From NCBI GenBank assembly GCA_023428515.1, contig JAEYXI010000284.1, positions 1 through 11,927 on the forward strand: a DNA stretch of 11,927 nt, given 5' to 3'. The notes beneath the pieces are model-generated. The model was given only the letters and a program-made list of their open reading frames with translations, was not told where the DNA came from and made no database searches. The translations under genes and the position numbers were made by a program. Positions 7,978-11,927 of the stretch are shown one piece after another (positions within the stretch are counted from its first letter, which is position 1; each line of letters starts with the position of its first letter). This stretch comes from Pseudomonadota bacterium (GTDB lineage Bacteria > Pseudomonadota > Alphaproteobacteria > Rhizobiales > Rhizobiaceae).

Positions 7978-9368
7978 CACGCGGTTCGGTGGCCGTTCTT
8001 CACCAGGTAGCTCGGCTTGTACATGGTGACGAGTTCTTCCGCGGCGGTCGGGTGCACGGCCATGGTGCGGTCGAAATCGTCCTTGGTGAGTCCGGCCTTG
8101 AGCGCGATGCCTAGAAGCTGAGCCATCTCGCCTGCATCGGGCCCGAGTATGTGAGCGCCGAGAACCAGACGCGTCTCTGCGTCGACGACGAGCTTGGTCA
8201 GCATCCGGTCCTGCCTGCCTGAGAGCGTATGTTTCAGCGGACGGAACGAGGCGCTGTAGATTTCGAGATTGTCGAAACGCTTCGCCGCCTCGTCCTCCGA
8301 CAGGCCCACCGTGCCGATCTCGGGCTGCGAGAAGACGGCAGTGGGAATGCAGTCGTGGTCGGGATCGCTAGGGTTGTCCTTGAAGACGGTCTCGACGAAG
8401 CACATCGCCTCATGGATCGCGACCGGCGTGAGCTGCACGCGGTCGGTGACGTCGCCGATCGCCCAGATGTTCCGGACATTGGTGCGGGAATGGGAATCGA
8501 CCAGGATCTCGCCTCGGACCCCGGTCTTCACACCGACAGCTTCGAGCCCGAGGTCCTCGGTGTTGGGGATGCGGCCGATGGCAAGCAGTATCTCGTCGGC
8601 GACAAGCACGTCGCCGTCATTGAGGGTGGCGTCGAGCCTGCCGTCCTCACGCCTCTCGATCCGCTCGAAGATGGTGTGGCAGCGTATGCGGATGCCCTTT
8701 GCGGTCATCTCCTCGTGCAGCCGGCTGCGCAAATCCATGTCGAAGCGCTGCAGGATCTCCTTGCCGCGATAGATCAGCGTCGTGTCGACGCCGAGGCCGT
8801 GAAAGATGTTGGCGAACTCGACGGCGATATAGCCGCCGCCGGCGATGGTGATCGCCTTGGGCAGCCTAGGCAGGTCGAAAGCCTCGTTGGAGAAGATGCA
8901 ATGCTCGTGGCCGGGGAGCGCCGCATGCGGGTTCGGGCGCCCGCCGGTGGCGATGAGGATGTGTTCCGCCGTGACCGTGCGGTCCTCGTTCTCGATACGC
9001 ACGGTGTGCGCATCGACGAGCGTGGCGCGGCTGTGGAACGTGTCGCCACCCGCTTTCTCGACGCCGCCCTGGTAGACGCTGGAGAGCCTGGCGATCTCCT
9101 TGTCCTTGTTGGCGATCAGCGTCGGCCAGTCGAAGCTCGCCTCGGGCACCGTCCAGCCATAGCCTTCGGCATCGGCGAAATGCTCGGGGAATTGGGAGGC
9201 ATAGACGAAGAGCTTCTTGGGCACGCAGCCGCGGATGACGCATGTGCCGCCGAAGCGGTATTCCTCGGCGATGGCCACGCGCTTGCCGAGCGAGGCCGAG
9301 ACACGCGCGGCGCGCGTGCCGCCCGACCCGCCGCCGATGACGAAAAGATCATAGTCGTATCGGGACAT
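7974..9368 (-). CDS. gor: Glutathione-disulfide reductase
   Basis: A 464-residue FAD-dependent cytoplasmic enzyme that reduces glutathione disulfide with NADPH. The FAD-binding loop is GGGSGG at 12-17. The redox-active pair is Cys43 and Cys48 in GGTCVIRGCVPKK. The pyridine-nucleotide site begins GGGYIAVEFA at 177-186. The second FAD motif is AIGD at 303-306. His439 and Glu444 in HPTAAEE form the acid-base pair in the dimer partner. Of the two arginines that bind the NADPH phosphate in E. coli Gor, the first is present (Arg201); the second position is Gln207 with Arg208 beside it. The start has GGAG nine bases upstream. The gene converges on the sugar permease with a four-base overlap. A mosaic repeat lies in its upstream region. 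Dihydrolipoamide and mercuric reductases are excluded by the active-site sequence and the C-terminal motif. Confidence 0.96.
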   Translation of the reverse strand: MSRYDYDLFVIGGGSGGTRAARVSASLGKRVAIAEEYRFGGTCVIRGCVPKKLFVYASQFPEHFADAEGYGWTVPEASFDWPTLIANKDKEIARLSSVYQGGVEKAGGDTFHSRATLVDAHTVRIENEDRTVTAEHILIATGGRPNPHAALPGHEHCIFSNEAFDLPRLPKAITIAGGGYIAVEFANIFHGLGVDTTLIYRGKEILQRFDMDLRSRLHEEMTAKGIRIRCHTIFERIERREDGRLDATLNDGDVLVADEILLAIGRIPNTEDLGLEAVGVKTGVRGEILVDSHSRTNVRNIWAIGDVTDRVQLTPVAIHEAMCFVETVFKDNPSDPDHDCIPTAVFSQPEIGTVGLSEDEAAKRFDNLEIYSASFRPLKHTLSGRQDRMLTKLVVDAETRLVLGAHILGPDAGEMAQLLGIALKAGLTKDDFDRTMAVHPTAAEELVTMYKPSYLVKNGHRTAC

Positions 9369-9388
9369 GGCTCAGGTCTCCGCAGTAA

Positions 9389-9482
9389 CTGGAATGGTCC
9401 CGCAGAATTGCTGAACCATTCCAGCCATTTGTCCTTGCGCAATTCCGGACGCAAAACCACTGCGCACGTTTTCTGGAATTGC
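9389..9482. repeat. RIME-like palindromic mosaic element
   Basis: Two palindromes lie side by side upstream of gor. The first pairs CTGGAATGGT (9389-9398) exactly with ACCATTCCAG (9415-9424). The second pairs GCAATTCC (9439-9446) with GGAATTGC (9475-9482), with inner arms AAAAC (9453-9457) and GTTTT (9468-9472). The sequence closely recalls an intergenic repeat that occurs in many copies in Rhizobium, Sinorhizobium and Mesorhizobium, and the two-palindrome layout of about 100 bases fits the Rhizobium-specific intergenic mosaic elements. Family assignment is from memory. It lies within the likely leader or promoter region of gor. Confidence 0.7.
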
Positions 9483-9515
9483 TCTAGCGGATGACAGTTA
9501 GGAGGGGATGGCCAA

Positions 9516-9545
9516 AAAGAAAAGCCCGGCGCTTGGCCGGGCTTT
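9516..9545 (-). terminator. Rho-independent terminator of the rpiA-DUF2059 unit
   Basis: On the minus strand AAAGCCCGGC and GCCGGGCTTT (plus-strand 9521-9530 and 9536-9545) form a 10-bp perfect stem with a 5-nt loop, followed by a T-rich tail (TTTTCTTTTT including the stem end). It lies 22 bases past the DUF2059 stop, so it ends this transcript before the mosaic repeat and gor. Confidence 0.9.
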
Positions 9546-9567
9546 GGTCCACGCGAAGGGCGCGGGC

Positions 9568-10221
9568 TTACTGGATCGGCGCGTCGAGGCCTTGCAGCGC
9601 CGGCGCTTCGCCTTCGGGAGCGGCAGCGCCACCCTCGGGTGCGGGAGCCGGGGCCGGCGTGGCGCCACCCTGCGGCGCGGCATTGCCGCCGGCGGCCTTG
9701 TCGGCCGCCACCTGGGCGTCGACGATGTCCGAAATCTGCTTGCCGACTTCCGTCGCGAGGTCGCGCGAAATGCCGCGCTGCCAGATCTCGGCGGCCTTGA
9801 CCACCTCGCGGGCGACGATCGGACCGGAGGCGAGCAGCTTCTTGCCGGTCTCGCTATTGTAGAAAGTGGTGATGGCGTTCAGCTCTTCCTCAGTGAAGAT
9901 CTTGGCGTAGGCGATCGCCGCCTCGCGCTCGAGATCGGCGCGGCGGCCGGCAAGTCCAAGCGCCTTCTCGTCGACCGTCGCGATGATCACGTCGGTCAGG
10001 TCGGGATTCTGCTGGATGAGTTCCTGCTTGAGCGTCTGCGCCGCGGCAGGAAGAATCACATCATAGTTGTTGGTGGCGTGCACGGCGGTGATTGCCGCCC
10101 GCGCTGCCTTGAGGTGCGTCTCGGAGACCTCCTGGGCATTGGCCTGCACGGCTGCCGCTGCGACAAAGGCCGAGGCTGCCAGGACGGCGGCGGTTCGGCG
10201 TACGCGGTTGATCAATTTCAT
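9568..10221 (-). CDS. Secreted DUF2059-domain protein
   Basis: A 217-residue exported protein of unknown function. Residues 1-29 form a signal peptide with a likely cut at ANA|QE. The body is helical, and the DUF2059 core is recognisable at about residues 90-145, including IFTEEELNAITTFYNSETGK at 108-127. From about residue 173 the protein is a low-complexity Ala/Pro/Gly/Glu tail, probably disordered in the periplasm. No catalytic motif is visible. The start gives a clean signal peptide; its Shine-Dalgarno is ambiguous (GGGAG twelve bases away, or AGGA very close). It lies 24 bases after rpiA on the same strand, so the two are probably co-transcribed, and is followed by a strong terminator. 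The link with RpiA looks positional rather than functional. Confidence 0.88.
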   Translation of the reverse strand: MKLINRVRRTAAVLAASAFVAAAAVQANAQEVSETHLKAARAAITAVHATNNYDVILPAAAQTLKQELIQQNPDLTDVIIATVDEKALGLAGRRADLEREAAIAYAKIFTEEELNAITTFYNSETGKKLLASGPIVAREVVKAAEIWQRGISRDLATEVGKQISDIVDAQVAADKAAGGNAAPQGGATPAPAPAPEGGAAAPEGEAPALQGLDAPIQ

Positions 10222-10245
10222 GATCCTAAAGAACTCCCTGGTTTG

Positions 10246-10941
10246 TCAGTTCGCCTGGACGGTCCTGATCCCGTCGGCGCCGGCGACGATCGCCAGCTTG
10301 GCCAAGCCCAGGAACAGTCCGTGCTCGACGACTCCCGGTATGGCGTGAAGAGCATTCGACAGCGCTCTTGTATCCGGAATGCGGCCAAAAGATGCATCCA
10401 GGATCAAATGCCCGCCGTCTGTAACAAAAGGCTGACCGTTCGTCACCCTCAATGTCAGCGGCCCCGACAGGCCGAGTTCGCCGGCGGCGCGGACAATCGC
10501 AAGCTCGGTCGCCTTCAGGCCGAAGCGGTTGACCTCGATGGGCAGGGGAAAGCGGCCAAGCGCCGGCACGATCTTGCTTTCGTCGGCAATCACGATCATG
10601 CGCGCCGACGCGGCCGCGACGATCTTTTCGCGGAGCAACGCCCCGCCGCCGCCCTTGATCAGGGCGAGTTCCGGCCCGATTTCGTCCGCCCCGTCGATCG
10701 TAAGGTCGAGTTCCGGCGTCTCGTCGAGCGTCGACAGGCCGACGCCGAGTTCGGCACAAAGCGCTGCGGTGCGCTCGGAGGTCGGCACGCCGATGATCTT
10801 CATGCCGGCTGCGACCTTCTCGGCAAGCAGGCGGACGAATTCGGACGCGGTCGAGCCGGTGCCGATGCCAAGCCGCATGCCGTCCTGGACATGCGCAAGG
10901 GCTGCCCGCGCCGATTCGATCTTCAGTGCCTTCGCATCCAT
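10246..10941 (-). CDS. rpiA: Ribose-5-phosphate isomerase A
   Basis: A 231-residue cytoplasmic enzyme that interconverts ribose 5-phosphate and ribulose 5-phosphate in the pentose phosphate pathway. The phosphate-binding loop GIGTGSTA is at 25-32. The catalytic set known from E. coli RpiA (Asp81, Asp84, Lys94, Glu103) is matched by Asp83 and Asp86 in DGADEI, Lys96 in KGGGG, and Glu105 in LLREK. The frame runs far upstream, but [15 protein letters not shown] is the usual beginning and gives the family length. An in-frame ATG twelve bases earlier (10953) is possible: AGGA abuts that ATG directly and is twelve bases from the chosen one, so the exact start is uncertain. It is followed 24 bases later by the DUF2059 gene and is divergent from gph. 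Confidence 0.95.
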   Translation of the reverse strand: MDAKALKIESARAALAHVQDGMRLGIGTGSTASEFVRLLAEKVAAGMKIIGVPTSERTAALCAELGVGLSTLDETPELDLTIDGADEIGPELALIKGGGGALLREKIVAAASARMIVIADESKIVPALGRFPLPIEVNRFGLKATELAIVRAAGELGLSGPLTLRVTNGQPFVTDGGHLILDASFGRIPDTRALSNALHAIPGVVEHGLFLGLAKLAIVAGADGIRTVQAN

Positions 10942-10980
10942 CCCGTCGACCATTCCTGTAATGTCGGGCGCTCCTAGCAT

Positions 10981-11000
10981 CTTTGCCAAGGGCGGCAAAG
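10981..11000. repeat. Inverted repeat in the rpiA-gph divergent gap
   Basis: CTTTGCC (10981-10987) and GGCAAAG (10994-11000) are exact complements around six bases, 40 bases before the rpiA start. It could be an rpiA leader hairpin or an operator. The rest of the 193-base gap shows no clear promoter for either gene to my eye. Confidence 0.35.
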
Positions 11001-11134
11001 GCCCGGCGGTGCGCCACTTGTGGGCAGGAGCGTCAAAAGGTCCTGATGGCGCTGCTTGCACCGCACCCCGGCGAAGGGTACGGCCAACCGTCGCCAGCTT
11101 TCTCCGCGGCGTTTCGACAACAGGACCGGTAGAG

Positions 11135-11818
11135 ATGAGCAAGCCGATCATCGTTTTCGACCTCGACGGAACGCTCGTCGACACCGCGCCCGACCTGCTG
11201 GACAGCCTCAACCACACGCTGGATGCCGGCGGCATCACCCGCACGGACGCTGCAGGCTTCCGCCAGTTCGTCGGCCATGGCGGCCGCGTGATGATCGAGC
11301 GCGCCTACCAGGCGCAGCAGCGCGCCCTCCCCGTGGACGAGCACGACCGGCTGTTCGCGCTGTTCCTGGAGCATTACGGCTCCAACATCCCCGGCCTGTC
11401 GAAGCCCTATCCCGGCGTCGTAGAGGCTCTGGAGCGCTTCCGGACCGCCGGCTACCTGCTCGCGGTCTGCACCAACAAGACGGAAGAGTTCTCAAAGCGG
11501 CTGTTGGTGGAACTCGGCATGAGCGGCTTCTTCGCGGCGATCTGCGGCCAGGACACTTTTTCGCACCGCAAGCCGGACCCCAGGCACCTGACCGAGACGA
11601 TCGGGCTTGCCGGCGGCGACGCAGCAAAGGCGGTCATGGTCGGCGATTCCAGGACCGACATCGACACGGCCAAGGCCGCAGGCATTCCTGTCGTCGCCGT
11701 CGATTTCGGCTATACGGACCGCCATGTCAGGGAATTCGAGCCGTCGAAGGTGATCTCGCATTTCGACGAGCTGACCCTCGACTTGGCCGAAGGCCTGATC
11801 GCCGCGGCGCGCGGCTGA
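11135..11818 (+). CDS. gph: Phosphoglycolate phosphatase (HAD superfamily)
   Basis: A 227-residue cytoplasmic phosphatase of the HAD superfamily, most likely acting on 2-phosphoglycolate. All four HAD motifs are present: the nucleophile Asp9 and acid-base Asp11 in [10 protein letters not shown], Thr113 in CTNKT, Lys146 in HRKPDP, and Asp171 with Asp175 in GDSRTDID. A helical cap lies between motifs I and II (about residues 18-90), as in the Gph/PGP group. The ATG at 11135 has AGGA nine bases upstream and places motif I at its usual distance from the start; the longer open frame upstream overlaps rpiA and is not coding. The gene is divergent from rpiA, a neighbour in carbon metabolism. HAD phosphatases overlap in substrate, so the exact specificity is probable rather than proven. 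Confidence 0.9.
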   Translation: MSKPIIVFDLDGTLVDTAPDLLDSLNHTLDAGGITRTDAAGFRQFVGHGGRVMIERAYQAQQRALPVDEHDRLFALFLEHYGSNIPGLSKPYPGVVEALERFRTAGYLLAVCTNKTEEFSKRLLVELGMSGFFAAICGQDTFSHRKPDPRHLTETIGLAGGDAAKAVMVGDSRTDIDTAKAAGIPVVAVDFGYTDRHVREFEPSKVISHFDELTLDLAEGLIAAARG

Positions 11819-11825
11819 CGGCAAC

Positions 11826-11855
11826 TTGACTTCGAAGGCGGCCGCAGCCTATATC
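11826..11855 (+). promoter_or_regulatory. Sigma-70-type promoter of the tRNA-Val gene
   Basis: TTGACT at 11826-11831 and CTATAT at 11849-11854 are separated by 17 bases, close to the ideal. Transcription would begin near 11861, about 25 bases before the tRNA, after which a small 5-bp hairpin (CGGCC/GGCCG, 11867-11880) lies in the leader. It starts only eight bases past the gph stop, so the tRNA has its own promoter. Confidence 0.8.
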
Positions 11856-11885
11856 GCGGCGCGCTACGGCCTCAGGGCCGACGGC

Positions 11886-11927
11886 GGGCGATTAGCTCAG
11901 CGGGAGAGCACACCCTTCACACGGGTG
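11886..11927 (+). tRNA. tRNA-Val (anticodon CAC), cut by the window end
   Basis: The acceptor strand GGGCGAT is followed by TA and a D-arm (GCTC and GAGC around a short loop). The anticodon stem CACCC/GGGTG encloses the loop TTCACAC, so the anticodon is CAC, which reads the valine codon GTG. The T-arm and 3' half lie beyond the window. GTG is a common valine codon in the high-GC genes here. Confidence 0.92.

Noticed and set aside
9116..9460. Minus-strand frame running from the mosaic repeat into gor
   Set aside because: Its first residues are a translation of the intergenic repeat, a known source of spurious rhizobial proteins; the rest is out of frame with gor.
8229..9494. Long plus-strand open frame (421 codons) opposite gor
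   Set aside because: It is the antisense of a clearly conserved glutathione reductase, with Arg/Asp/Gly-rich composition and no recognisable domain; long antisense frames are expected at this GC content.
9508..10977. Plus-strand open frame (489 codons) opposite the DUF2059 and rpiA genes
   Set aside because: It spans a terminator and two well-supported minus-strand genes, and its composition is typical of a shadow frame.

Overview
The window looks like chromosomal DNA from a high-GC alphaproteobacterium of the order Hyphomicrobiales (Rhizobiales), probably close to Mesorhizobium or another Phyllobacteriaceae member. This is inferred from the strong GC bias at third codon positions, the rhizobial style of the Crp/Fnr, glutathione reductase and RpiA proteins, and a palindromic mosaic repeat of the kind scattered between rhizobial genes. 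No phage, transposase, CRISPR array or known defence gene was seen.

Layout. Positions 1-371 hold no convincing gene. A Crp/Fnr-family regulator (372-1097, +) follows and ends in a strong intrinsic terminator (1148-1185). A small hypothetical gene (1271-1543, -) and a short-chain dehydrogenase (1651-2559, -) come next. The dehydrogenase is divergent from a TetR-family regulator (2644-3231, +), and the gap between them carries two identical 12-bp repeats that make good operator candidates. The TetR gene overlaps tail to tail with a SnoaL-like gene (3212-3598, -). A small predicted lipoprotein (3737-4123, +) is next.

Positions 4420-7977 encode a complete ribose-type (CUT2) sugar ABC importer in the order binding protein, two-domain ATPase, permease. 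A strong hairpin sits between the first two genes. A 17-codon mini-ORF with ATGA overlaps at both ends links the last two. No sugar kinase or other catabolic enzyme lies beside it, so the substrate cannot be read from context.

The right-hand part looks like core genome: glutathione reductase gor (7974-9368, -), a mosaic repeat (9389-9482), a terminator, then a likely two-gene unit rpiA (10246-10941, -) and a secreted DUF2059 protein (9568-10221, -). Divergent from rpiA is a phosphoglycolate phosphatase gene, gph (11135-11818, +). The window ends inside a tRNA-Val(CAC) gene with a clear sigma-70-type promoter.

How they work together: the TetR protein probably controls the divergent dehydrogenase. 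The importer brings a pentose-like or other monosaccharide into the cytoplasm, where RpiA (pentose phosphate pathway) acts, though nothing ties the two directly. Gor keeps glutathione reduced. Gph removes 2-phosphoglycolate. I see no convincing undescribed multi-gene system; the points worth checking are small regulatory architectures and a few unusual residues.
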